This document shows, piece by piece, positions 24,305 through 31,966 of a stretch of 56,063 nt of DNA. How positions within the stretch are numbered: position 1 is the first letter of the stretch; the number at the start of each line of letters is the position of its first letter. Source of the DNA: Methanocorpusculum sp. (GTDB taxonomy: Archaea; Halobacteriota; Methanomicrobia; Methanomicrobiales; Methanocorpusculaceae); contig DALTWF010000008.1 in the NCBI GenBank assembly GCA_029987235.1, positions 1-56,063 on the forward strand. The letters are read 5' to 3'. Under the pieces are notes generated by a model. The model did no database searches, was not told the DNA's origin, and saw only the letters and a list, made by a program, of their open reading frames with translations. The translations under genes and the position numbers were made by a program.

Positions 24305-26081
24305 TACAGTAACAGAAACAGCCGAACCTGAGATGTTTCATCTCGGTGAGGACTTTTACGCCGTACAGACCGAAGCGGAGTACGGCGATGCAGTAATGCC
24401 TGAATTCGGCCCGACACCTCTTTCAAGGACGTATCAGCTGATGAACGGCGATACTGTGGTATGTACGAAGAACGACCCAAAAGACGGGGAACTCTTTGAG
24501 AAAACCGCTGCCGGACTTCAGGAGTTCTTTAAACCGGAACTGCTGAAAGAGTTAAACGGAAGCGAAGAACATTTTGCCTATCTGCAGAAATCGGTGAGCG
24601 TAAGCCAGGAGGTTTTACCCCCCTGGGAACGGGAAGTTGCCTGCAGGAAAGTAAACAGGGCCCTGCACACATTTACCGATGATGGAAACGCCTTCCGGTT
24701 TCAGGACGAATGCGGCGGCTGCTTTGTTTTTGACACGTCTTCGAAACAGTGGTTTGTCTGGAATGAAAACCATTTCGAGCCGGCGCAAAACAAAGAGATT
24801 CTTGCTGCACGGTTTGTCGGCCGGTCGGTTGCTTCCGAGGAAAACAACTGGATGGACCATGATGGTGCGATTCCGCAGGAGTTTTACCGGCATGCAAAAT
24901 ATTCCGCAAGTCTTGCGGGTGCGAATGCGATGCTGAAATTTGCGGCTCCTGCGATGTCGGTGGATTTTTCCACTGAGTCGGATTATGACCTGATTGCTTT
25001 TAAAAACGGTGTGCTTGACACGAAGACCGGAAAAATCTATGAGCCGTGGGAGTATGATTCTCTGAAAGAGCGGTATCCAACGGTGTATATGCCGGTTTCC
25101 TACCGGAAGGGGAGGAGGTCGGGGAAGTGGGATACTGAACTTGTGCTTCTTATGACTGATGACCGTGTCTCTTCGGGTGTGCGGGAAAAGCAGGCGGCAG
25201 AAAAGGCCGAGTTTCTGAAATGGCTTATCGGGTATTCGCTTTATGCGGGCAATCCTGCAAGGAAGTTTGTGTTTTTCTACGGGAGGGGTAGAAACGGTAA
25301 GTCGGTGATTTCGGATGTGCTTTCGGCGGTCTTCGGCGACCAGTTTGCCCGGGCTGCTTTGTCGCAGATTTACAGCGGTGCTTCTGATCGTGCGGCTCCT
25401 ACGCTTGTGCAGGCGCTTCCGAAGCGGTTTTTGGTCTTTCCGGAGGCTGACGGTGAGTCGGGCAGGCTTAGTTCGTCTGCATTGAAGGATATTGCGTCGG
25501 GTGAGCGGGAGACGATGCGGTTTAGGATGCTTCATCAGGACAACAGGAGGGTGAGGATTAATTGTCTTCCGGTTGCGGTTACGAATGTGCTGCCTGAGTT
25601 TGACCGGCCTCTTGCAAAGGCGGATCTTGACCGGATTGTTGCGGTGGAGTTTGCGCATGAGTTTACGGAGGATGATGTGAATATCAAGGATGTGCTTGCG
25701 GGTGAGGCGGATGCTATCTTTTCGACTGCGGTGGATTATCTTTTGATGTATCTGAAGGCGGGGTGTCTGCCTGAGGTGCCGGTTTGTATGAGGGGGGCTC
25801 AGCTTGAGTTCTTAATCGGGTCTGATATGCTTAGGTTCCTGCGTGAGAAGTTTGAGCCGGCTGATGAGTCGTATTTCGTGCCGAGGAGGGAGGTTGTTTC
25901 GCTGTATCAGGAGTATTGTGAGGCAAACGGTATTGAGTATCAGACGAAGAAGTCGCCTAACGGGCTTGTGCTTTCGGATAAGGAGGCAAGAAAGCTGTAT
26001 GGGGCGTGTGTGATGCTCGGGTATAGGGAAGGTTCCACAACAGGGGGGATAAGAGGGTTTAAGGGTATGCATCAGAAGTAG
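24294..26081 (+). CDS. D5/P4-type phage or plasmid primase-helicase
   Basis: About 595 residues (612 from the alternative ATG at 24243). After an N-terminal part without a recognised primase active site comes a D5_N-like region (FKNGVLDTKTGKIYEPWEYDSL) and an SF3 helicase core: Walker A FFYGRGRNGKSV (about residue 330), Walker B-like RFLVFPEADG and motif C PVAVTNVLPEFDRP. A C-terminal winged-helix segment (YFVPRREVVSLYQEYCEANGIEY) fits the poxvirus D5/P4 family. Such proteins unwind origins of viruses and plasmids. No integrase, capsid or origin is visible, so it is a relic or a stand-alone element. ATG 24294 is favoured by ggcgg 8 bases upstream and coupling to the mini-ORF. Confidence 0.85.
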   Translation: MISNTVTETAEPEMFHLGEDFYAVQTEAEYGDAVMPEFGPTPLSRTYQLMNGDTVVCTKNDPKDGELFEKTAAGLQEFFKPELLKELNGSEEHFAYLQKSVSVSQEVLPPWEREVACRKVNRALHTFTDDGNAFRFQDECGGCFVFDTSSKQWFVWNENHFEPAQNKEILAARFVGRSVASEENNWMDHDGAIPQEFYRHAKYSASLAGANAMLKFAAPAMSVDFSTESDYDLIAFKNGVLDTKTGKIYEPWEYDSLKERYPTVYMPVSYRKGRRSGKWDTELVLLMTDDRVSSGVREKQAAEKAEFLKWLIGYSLYAGNPARKFVFFYGRGRNGKSVISDVLSAVFGDQFARAALSQIYSGASDRAAPTLVQALPKRFLVFPEADGESGRLSSSALKDIASGERETMRFRMLHQDNRRVRINCLPVAVTNVLPEFDRPLAKADLDRIVAVEFAHEFTEDDVNIKDVLAGEADAIFSTAVDYLLMYLKAGCLPEVPVCMRGAQLEFLIGSDMLRFLREKFEPADESYFVPRREVVSLYQEYCEANGIEYQTKKSPNGLVLSDKEARKLYGACVMLGYREGSTTGGIRGFKGMHQK

Positions 26082-26173
26082 ATTGTTCAGAATTTGATGG
26101 ATGAATTCTGTTCGATTGCCTTTTTTCGTTGTCTGTTTTTTTTTATTTTGTTTCTGTTTTTCTTCGGTCTGTT

Positions 26174-26349
26174 AAAATGCTGCTTGTGTTTTTGTAAATG
26201 CTGCTTCTGTGCTGCTTGCTGAATCGGGCTCTAACGGGCTTATTTCGGCTGTTTGAGGGTGTTTGAATTTGAGAAGCAGCAGAAGCAGCATTTCGGGTTG
26301 TTTGGGATGTGGTGAGATTTTTTGGATGGTGCAGGGGGTGGGTGACTTG
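26174..26349 (-). repeat. Left copy of the outer inverted repeat (about 176 bp)
   Basis: Its reverse complement is found at 30522-30696 with roughly 90% identity by eye (about 16 differences including one gap). Within the copy, atgctgcttctgtgctgctt (26198-26217) can pair with aagcagcagaagcagcat (26274-26291), forming an 18-20 bp stem over a loop of about 56 bases whose sequence is nearly the same in both copies (gctctaacgggcttatttcg and following). It lies between the primase stop and the restriction gene. It could be a transposon end, a structured RNA or a recombination site. Confidence 0.85.
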
Positions 26350-26359
26350 TTTTTGTGTG

Positions 26360-26378
26360 TGAAAATAGTGAGTGACTT
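26360..26378. repeat. Dispersed intergenic motif, copy beside the left outer repeat
   Basis: gtgaaaatagtgagtgact, followed by a T-run. It is preceded by gtttttgtgtgtgaaaa, nearly the same as the loop of the hairpin at 11788-11824. See the other copies at 23341, 29447 and 29538. Confidence 0.4.
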
Positions 26379-26405
26379 TTTTTCGCTTCGGCTTTGGTGA
26401 CGCGC

Positions 26406-26492
26406 ATCGCCAGTCGCTACGCTCGACTGGCTCAAGTCTTCGGCAAGCCTCAGACGATACCCTGCGGGGCAGGTCGGCGAAATACGCCGACC
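26406..26492 (-). repeat. Left copy of the inner inverted repeat, with two hairpins
   Basis: Contains hairpin A (gccagtcg/cgactggc, 26409-26416 with 26424-26431), the segment whose complement reads gtctgaggcttgccgaaga, and hairpin B (ggtcggcg/cgccgacc, 26472-26479 with 26485-26492). The mirror image, in reversed order, is at 29433-29528 on the far side of the two RM genes. The restriction gene starts 84 bp after the repeat. Confidence 0.75.
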
Positions 26493-26575
26493 AAAACGAA
26501 CCTATATAATCCATAAACAACTAAATACTCATCATTAAATTCATCCATTAAATTATACAAAACAGAGGATGACAA

Positions 26576-28111
26576 ATGACTGAAATTCAATTGGAGTACG
26601 ATAAAAAGAAACCTGGAAGTATTGAAGAATACTCCCAGAAACTTATCAATAAAACATTTGGTGACGTTTATGAAGACTATCTGAAACGTCATGGAATAAC
26701 TGGTGAGTCATTAAATGAAGCCATAACTCAGTTTGAAAACAAAAAAAGAAAAGGTGGTCTGGGAGAGATAATTGAAAAATATTTCTTTGAATATGAACCC
26801 AATTCATCTCCAGAACCGGATTTTCCTGAGGCAGGCGTAGAACTTAAAGTATCTCCATACAGAATAAATAAAAAAACAGGAGAAATTTCAGCAAAAGAAC
26901 GCCTTGTTCTTACTATGATTGATTATGACACAGTATACAAAGAAACATTTTTTGAAAGTCATTTCTGGCACAAAGCAAATCTACTTCTTTTAGTTTACTA
27001 TCTTTATGAACAGGAAATAACCAACCGCCTTGCATATCCTATTCATTATTCCAAATTATTCTCTCCACCAGATGAAGATTTATCAACAATTATTAGTGAT
27101 TTTAAGAAAATTGTTGAAATGATTAAAGCAGGTAAAGCTCATGAAATATCATGCTCAAATACTGTTTATCTTGAAGCCTGCCCAAAAGCATCTAATTCTT
27201 CTATTACTCGGACACAGCCATTTAGCGATGAACCTGCAAAACCACGTGCCTTTGCTTTCAAGAACGCATACATGACTTATGTACTCAATACTTATATCGT
27301 ACCAAATAAACCAAAGTATGAATCAATTTACCAAAAAGCAATAGGCAATTATACGATTAGTATCAACCCTGCAAATCAAACAACTGCAGCTGATGGAACT
27401 GCTACATACCAGAGAGAACATATTTTCAATATTAAACCCTTGGAAGAATTTGTCACTGAAAAAATACAGAAATATATCGGTTATTCAGTTGAGCAGTTGT
27501 GTTCTGAATTTGACGTTAAATTTAACAAAAAACCTAAAAATCTCGAATCAATGTTAGTTTTCCGTATATTAGGGATTGGCGGAAACAATGCAGAAGAATT
27601 TGTAAAAGCAAACATTGTTGTGAAAACAATCCGTATCAGTCTGAATGGAAAAATAAAGGAAAGTATGTCATTCCCTACATTTAAATTCAAGGAATTGATT
27701 TTAGAAGACTGGGATGAGAGTACATTTGGTAATTACTTGCGTGATACTCGATTCTTATTTGTCGTTTACAGAGCAGAAGAAAATTATCTGGATAAAAAAC
27801 ATCCAATTTACAGACTAATAGGGTGTCAGTTCTGGAATATGCCTTATGATGATTTAGAAGAAAATGTCCGAAAGGTTTGGTTAAAAACGAAATTTGTACT
27901 ACAAGATGGATTAATTCTTGAGGAGAAAGGAAATAAAATAACTAATAATTTGCCTAAGGCATCTGAAAATCCAGTTTGTCATGTCCGACCTCATGGTCAA
28001 AATAGGGACGATGCGTATGAACTTCCCGATGGAAGATTTTACCAGAAACAATGTTTCTGGTTGAACAATACTTATATCCAGTCTCAGTTGAAAAAAGAAT
28101 TTTTTGACTGA
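26576..28111 (+). CDS. Sau3AI-like type II restriction endonuclease
   Basis: This 511-residue protein resembles Sau3AI along its length: GLGEIIEKYFFEYEPN...PDFPEAGVELKVSPY (about residues 61-99) carries the MutH/Sau3AI-type nuclease motif E...D...ExK; then SAKERLVLTMIDYDTV, GKAHEISCSNTVYLEACPKASN, RAFAFKNAYMT, IKESMSFPTFKFKEL and the C-terminal CHVRPHGQNRD and CFWLNNTYI. Sau3AI cleaves before GATC using an active N-terminal and an allosteric C-terminal MutH-like domain; both appear present. GATC specificity is inferred from family membership. Base composition is visibly more A/T-rich than neighbouring genes, indicating recent acquisition. It converges with its methyltransferase gene. Confidence 0.9.
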   Translation: MTEIQLEYDKKKPGSIEEYSQKLINKTFGDVYEDYLKRHGITGESLNEAITQFENKKRKGGLGEIIEKYFFEYEPNSSPEPDFPEAGVELKVSPYRINKKTGEISAKERLVLTMIDYDTVYKETFFESHFWHKANLLLLVYYLYEQEITNRLAYPIHYSKLFSPPDEDLSTIISDFKKIVEMIKAGKAHEISCSNTVYLEACPKASNSSITRTQPFSDEPAKPRAFAFKNAYMTYVLNTYIVPNKPKYESIYQKAIGNYTISINPANQTTAADGTATYQREHIFNIKPLEEFVTEKIQKYIGYSVEQLCSEFDVKFNKKPKNLESMLVFRILGIGGNNAEEFVKANIVVKTIRISLNGKIKESMSFPTFKFKELILEDWDESTFGNYLRDTRFLFVVYRAEENYLDKKHPIYRLIGCQFWNMPYDDLEENVRKVWLKTKFVLQDGLILEEKGNKITNNLPKASENPVCHVRPHGQNRDDAYELPDGRFYQKQCFWLNNTYIQSQLKKEFFD

Positions 28112-28113
28112 GA

Positions 28114-29319
28114 TTATTCATTTTTGAAAATTTCGTTCAGAGTTTTACCCATGCGGGTAACCATTGGAACCACCAAAGCATTACCCATGCAGAAATATCT
28201 CATGCTTTTCGGCATACCGGTATTAGTCCATTCATCTTCAAAACCCTGGATACGTTCTGCTTCAAGCGGAGTAATGAGCCTGAGTTTCTTTGTCTGCGGG
28301 TCTTTGATAACGTGTGTGCTTCTGTTTTTGGTCGCCTCAGAAGTCAGCATTGTTCGTGCAGGTTTATCAATCGAATCAGGGAAAGCAATCGGACCTTCTG
28401 CAAAATTATACTGATATCCGGTCTTTGAAGTTCTCAGTATTTTCTTTGCCCCTTTCATGTACTCCCATTTTTCCAAATCGCTGCCAAGGTAGAATTCTTC
28501 AGGTACGTTCTTCTGAACAATTTTCTTCAGGGGTGTAGGTTCTTCAAATTTCGGGGTCGTTTTTGCTGTGATAATTGCCCCCTGACTCATAAATCCGGCG
28601 TTTTCAAAATTGAATTTAAAGTTCTCAGATATCGCGAAAATATCGTCAGAATCGAATGACCAAGTGCTAAGTTCTTCCTGTTTAACTGGTTCTATTGGAA
28701 ATGTCTTTGCAAAAAATCCGGTAAGATTTATGGTATAAATCGGATTTTTATTTAGATATCTTTTAGCAAATTCAGTAGTATTTTTGTAAGCAAAAATGAA
28801 GGTACGTCTTCTTCTCTGTGCCGCTCCGTAATCAGCTGCATTAATTACTCTCCATTCAACAGAATAACCGAGTTTATCGAGACAGGCAAGCATCACCCCA
28901 AAATCTCTTCCCCTCTGTTTTGCAGGGGATTTAAGAAGCCGGTCAACATTTTCAAGAAGGACAAAGGGAGTTTGTTTCTTTTCAAGAGTTTCAACAATCT
29001 GCCACCAGAGAACTCCTTTCTTTCCTTCAATTCCTGTTGCTCCCGGAAGGGGTCTGGCAACTGAGTAATCCTGACAGGGGAATCCCCCAACAAGAAGATT
29101 ATGGTCTGGGATATTATTTTTGTCAACTAATCCTATGTCGATGCCTGTGTTATTATCTATATCGCCCCAGTGTTTTACATAGCAGTCGTGTGCCCATTGT
29201 TTTTTTGCCCCGGGTTCCCACTGTGAAAACCAGACGGTTTTCCACTCTTTTGAGGCATTTTCAAGACCGAGTCTGAATCCTCCGACTCCAGCAAATAATT
29301 CGCAGACTGTTTTTTCCAT
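28114..29319 (-). CDS. DNA (cytosine-5) methyltransferase of the Sau3AI-like system
   Basis: This 401-residue C5 methylase has all main motifs: I (ELFAGVGGFRLGLENA), IV (LLVGGFPCQDYSVARPLPG, catalytic Cys about 81), VI (FVLLENVDRLLKS), VIII (QRRRRTFIFAY), and X at the C-terminus (RYFCMGNALVVPMVTRMG). RGRDFGVMLACLDKLGYSVEWRVINAADYGAAQRRRR and the target region match M.Sau3AI-type enzymes, which protect GATC by methylating the cytosine. It faces the nuclease gene tail to tail with 2 bp between stops, so expression is from separate promoters, methylase first from the right side of the cassette. Confidence 0.95.
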   Translation of the reverse strand: MEKTVCELFAGVGGFRLGLENASKEWKTVWFSQWEPGAKKQWAHDCYVKHWGDIDNNTGIDIGLVDKNNIPDHNLLVGGFPCQDYSVARPLPGATGIEGKKGVLWWQIVETLEKKQTPFVLLENVDRLLKSPAKQRGRDFGVMLACLDKLGYSVEWRVINAADYGAAQRRRRTFIFAYKNTTEFAKRYLNKNPIYTINLTGFFAKTFPIEPVKQEELSTWSFDSDDIFAISENFKFNFENAGFMSQGAIITAKTTPKFEEPTPLKKIVQKNVPEEFYLGSDLEKWEYMKGAKKILRTSKTGYQYNFAEGPIAFPDSIDKPARTMLTSEATKNRSTHVIKDPQTKKLRLITPLEAERIQGFEDEWTNTGMPKSMRYFCMGNALVVPMVTRMGKTLNEIFKNE

Positions 29320-29432
29320 GGGTTTGTGAGTATGTATTGGTTTTGCTGGGGGATTAAAATTCTCTTAGAAAAAATGAATGATTTTTCAGAGGTTATATCA
29401 AATAGTATTATTATCAATAATTTGCATTAAAC

Positions 29433-29528
29433 CGGCGTATTCGCCGTTGAAAAAAAGTCGGTAACTTGTCTGAGGCTTTTAGCCGAAGAGGTGAGCCAGT
29501 CGAGCGAACGAAGTGAGTGACTGGCGAT
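29433..29528 (+). repeat. Right copy of the inner inverted repeat
   Basis: Mirror of 26406-26492: hairpin B' (cggcg/cgccg, 29434-29447) is followed by gtctgaggcttttagccgaa (29468-29487) and hairpin A' (gccagtc/gactggc, 29495-29501 with 29519-29525). The right copy has small insertions relative to the left in the hairpin loops. Confidence 0.75.
29447..29465. repeat. Dispersed intergenic motif copy
   Basis: ttgaaaaaaagtcggtaac followed by ttg; same family as 23341, 26360 and 29538. Confidence 0.35.
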
Positions 29529-29537
29529 TTTTCGTAA

Positions 29538-29555
29538 TGAAAAAAGTGAGTAACT
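29538..29555. repeat. Dispersed intergenic motif copy
   Basis: tgaaaaaagtgagtaact followed by a T-run and cgtg; same family as 23341, 26360 and 29447. The T-run after the motif could also act as an archaeal terminator. Confidence 0.35.
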
Positions 29556-29715
29556 TTTTTTCGTGATGTGGGGGGTAAGGTCGTTTTTGTTTTGGGTATG
29601 TTATTCTGGAAAAAGTATATTATCTCAGAGGTTTAAGTAGTAATTACAAGTGAGTAAGTCCTTCCTGAAACGGATGACAGTCACCTTTTAGGGAACCTAC
29701 AAAGTAGGGAGGGGG

Positions 29716-30294
29716 TCACCTGTAGTTTTTAATTTTGTTTTTGATTATGTTGTAATGCTCAATGTTTTCTTCGAATCCGGGATAGTTGTAATATCTTCCA
29801 ATCGTTCCGCAAAGGAAGTCAGCCAATTGAATTCCGGGGCAGGATATTGAATCTGAGTATGTTACGGGATAGTTTTTATTTGCCGGCTGGATTTGTTCAG
29901 AGAATAGGTTTTGTTGTGTTTTTTTCAGGAAATTGTCAATAATTATGCGGGCAGGTTCGTTTTCATCTTCTGCGGTCATTTTTATAAGGCGGGAAAACAG
30001 GTTGATTTTCAGTTCTATCTGGCTTTTTTCGGTCAGTTCTTTTTTATATGCGCAGTAGTATATTTTTATGTCGTGTCGTGTTATACACTGAAGGATTCTG
30101 CGGATGATTTCAGGTGTTGAGTTACTGAATTTTATTTCTCCGAGGTTTTTGTAGTGTTTTTTGAGGTGGTTCTGACGAATATTTTTGATACACCGGTCTG
30201 CAGTGTTTTTATCAGGGGTACAAAGAGCGGTCACTATAAAGTAATCGCCCTGTCCTTTTGTTACTACGCCTGATTCGTCAATGTAAATATACAT
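29716..30294 (-). CDS. DUF3800 domain protein
   Basis: This 192-residue protein starts with the DUF3800 hallmark MYIYIDESGVV and has FIVTALCTPDK, an internal acidic strand ARIIIDNF (about residue 118) and the C-terminal SISCPGIQLADFLCGTIGRYYNYP. The family has an RNase H-like fold and is common near phage-defence and mobile genes; its activity is not established. D6, E7 and the later Asp residues (D119, D158) could make an acidic active site. It lies inside the outer repeats but outside the inner ones, same strand as the methyltransferase but about 400 bp upstream of it, so it probably has its own promoter. Confidence 0.85.
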   Translation of the reverse strand: MYIYIDESGVVTKGQGDYFIVTALCTPDKNTADRCIKNIRQNHLKKHYKNLGEIKFSNSTPEIIRRILQCITRHDIKIYYCAYKKELTEKSQIELKINLFSRLIKMTAEDENEPARIIIDNFLKKTQQNLFSEQIQPANKNYPVTYSDSISCPGIQLADFLCGTIGRYYNYPGFEENIEHYNIIKNKIKNYR

Positions 30295-30726
30295 TTAGTA
30301 ATTGTATATTGGCAGTTACCGGTTATGAATGCATTGTCTTTTTTGTTTTGGTTTGAAGCAGGTAAGCAGGTCCGGATGGATTTTGTATTATGTGTTCTTA
30401 TTAAAATATGCAGCGGTTCTGGTGCAGCAGTGCAGCATTTTTCAGATATGACCAGAAAACACAAGGACCTAACCCATCACATCACCAAAAAAAAATCACC
30501 GGTCTGAATTCATCTCAAAACCAAGTCACTCACCCCCCGCACCTTCCAAAAAATCTCACCAGCACCCAAACAACCCAAAATGCTGCTTCTGCTGCTTCTC
30601 AAAATCAAACCCCCTCAAACAGCCGAAATAAGCCCGTTAGAGCACGATTCAGCAAGCAGCACCGAAGCAGCATCTCAAAAAAAGAAGCAGCATTTTCAAA
30701 ACCCAAAAAAAAACCGATACGAAATT
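30295..30726. other. Intergenic region of 432 bp with the right outer repeat
   Basis: Contains the promoter side of the DUF3800 gene and the right copy of the outer repeat. Its right end reaches almost to the tiaS stop at 30727. The plus-strand open frame here (about 115 residues) is an S/N/P/K-rich translation of the repeat and is not judged a gene. Confidence 0.6.
30522..30696 (+). repeat. Right copy of the outer inverted repeat (about 175 bp)
   Basis: Reverse complement of 26174-26349 at roughly 90% identity by eye. The internal stem is formed by atgctgcttctgctgctt (30580-30597) and aagcagcaccgaagcagcat (30654-30673). Most differences between copies fall in the flanks, while the loop differs at only about three bases. 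The repeat ends 30 bp from the tiaS stop codon. Confidence 0.85.
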
Positions 30727-31920
30727 TCACACCGAAAAACGCACCACCGGCTTAGCCAGATGCCTTCTTGAACCGGGCGGCACCTCATACCATGCCCCCT
30801 CCGAAAGCCCCCGCACAACCAGCTCCGCCTCCCGAATCCGCCCCTCACACTCCCTGCACTTCCAGCCCTTCTTCGTACCGGCCGAAGTCATTCTTCCTCC
30901 GCACAACGGACACCTCGGCGAAACCCGCCGCTCGACATCTGCAAGCCGCTCCACGTGGAATTTCTCCATGTGCAGCACACCGCCTGTAAAACTGCCGTAC
31001 ACCCTGATTTCATCACCAGGAACCAAAGCCCGCACATAATTTCTGAAATACTTCGTCGGCTCAAAAGCAAAACACTGCACACCCGAAACAGTGACACACA
31101 CATGCCCTCCCCTCTGTGATACAGGATTTGATTCCACCGTACCGGTGAACGTAAACGACCCCCCATCAAAAAGCGGCTCATCCAGAATATGCGCATCAGT
31201 ACCCTGGTTAGTCTGCCATATCTGATGGAAATCAGGCGACTCGGTTTTCAGGAAAGAAACCGCCTTCGTAACAGAATCGGGCGCGTCACCGCGTATGCCG
31301 TAAAGGACAGGGTCTTTTCCATGCGGAATGCAGATAACCGTCTGCCGGACAAAATCAACCGTGTCCCACGTATGAGGCGCCGTTTCCTTTTCCGAAGCAA
31401 AAAAACCCGGTTCTTCGAACTGACGCGGAGTACCGAAATTTTCCGGGCGCCGGTACGCAAGATACTCAAACGTATAATCCGGCAGAACAGCACATACTGA
31501 CGCAGTTGCGCCAATCAGACCCCGGCGGTTTTTCCACCCCCGATACAGCGCCCCCTCTGCTTTCAGCAAAGCTTCCGCCTCCTCCACCGTACAAAACCGC
31601 TGCAGCGCCTGATAATAAAAATCCGGCACCGGCCGCCTCTCCATCACCACAACACCCGGATTGGTATTCTCGCAGTCAAACATCGCATACCGCTCAACAT
31701 ACTCACAGGCAAGCTCAAACAGATACTCCTTTGGAGCATTCGTCTCAATACACACCCCCGCATTGCCGCGCGTTTTCCAGATGACATTCGGATTGAGCCG
31801 GATAAGCCGCGCATTCTGCACGAAATAGCCGTCGCTTATGAGTTTTCGTACGACAAGAGCACCTAAGTACGTAGTACACATACCCTCAGGCGAATCCGTA
31901 TCATCCATACCGAGATACAT
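30727..31920 (-). CDS. tiaS: tRNA(Ile2) 2-agmatinylcytidine synthetase
   Basis: This 397-residue enzyme attaches agmatine to C34 of tRNA-Ile(CAU), letting it read AUA codons, with ATP-dependent phosphorylation of the base. The N-terminus YLGMDDTDSPEGMCTTYLG is the conserved TiaS start, and GLIGATASVCAVLPDYTFEYLAYRRPENFGTPR is the central domain. An OB-fold region follows (FTGTVESNPVSQRGGHVCVTVSG) and a C-terminal zinc ribbon (CPLCGGRM...WKCRECEG). All domains are present despite the repeat ending near its stop, so the island did not truncate it. Divergent from an HTH regulator with only 46 bp between. Confidence 0.95.
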   Translation of the reverse strand: MYLGMDDTDSPEGMCTTYLGALVVRKLISDGYFVQNARLIRLNPNVIWKTRGNAGVCIETNAPKEYLFELACEYVERYAMFDCENTNPGVVVMERRPVPDFYYQALQRFCTVEEAEALLKAEGALYRGWKNRRGLIGATASVCAVLPDYTFEYLAYRRPENFGTPRQFEEPGFFASEKETAPHTWDTVDFVRQTVICIPHGKDPVLYGIRGDAPDSVTKAVSFLKTESPDFHQIWQTNQGTDAHILDEPLFDGGSFTFTGTVESNPVSQRGGHVCVTVSGVQCFAFEPTKYFRNYVRALVPGDEIRVYGSFTGGVLHMEKFHVERLADVERRVSPRCPLCGGRMTSAGTKKGWKCRECEGRIREAELVVRGLSEGAWYEVPPGSRRHLAKPVVRFSV

Positions 31921-31966
31921 ATCGATAAGAATTTATTGAACCGCAATACTATTAGAATTATAGATT

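Larger units (their letters stand above)
26082..26575. other. Intergenic region of 494 bp holding left copies of two inverted-repeat families
   Basis: No gene with coding character is visible. The region carries the left outer repeat (26174-26349), a dispersed short motif (26360-26378), and the left inner repeat with two hairpins (26406-26492), then a short A/T-rich promoter for the restriction enzyme gene. A minus-strand open frame across the outer repeat has a mirror-image counterpart in the right copy, but its composition is that of a non-coding repeat. Confidence 0.7.
29320..29715. other. Intergenic region of 396 bp with right inner repeat and dispersed motifs
   Basis: Holds the promoter side of the methyltransferase gene (A/T-rich, minus strand), the right copy of the inner inverted repeat (29433-29528), two copies of the dispersed motif, and near the DUF3800 stop two gtcacct repeats around 29671 and 29706. 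No coding frame of interest. Confidence 0.6.

Noticed and set aside
24615..25658. Long (347-residue) minus-strand open frame inside the primase gene
   Set aside because: An R/K/P/H-rich translation lying wholly opposite a recognisable helicase; it is a shadow frame due to codon composition.
24243..26081. Full provirus around the primase
   Set aside because: No capsid, terminase, integrase or tail genes and no attachment-site repeat could be found in the window.
26143..26520. Minus-strand open frame of 125 residues across the left outer repeat, with a matching frame (30408-30755, plus) in the right copy
   Set aside because: The translations resemble each other only because the DNA is an inverted repeat. 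Composition is S/N/T/P-rich, no start signal is visible, and the frames break outside the repeat. A coding role is possible but not supported.
26174..30696. Possible CRISPR array or CRISPR-like repeats in the island
   Set aside because: Only two inverted copies of a long repeat are found, with no regularly spaced short direct repeats and no cas genes.
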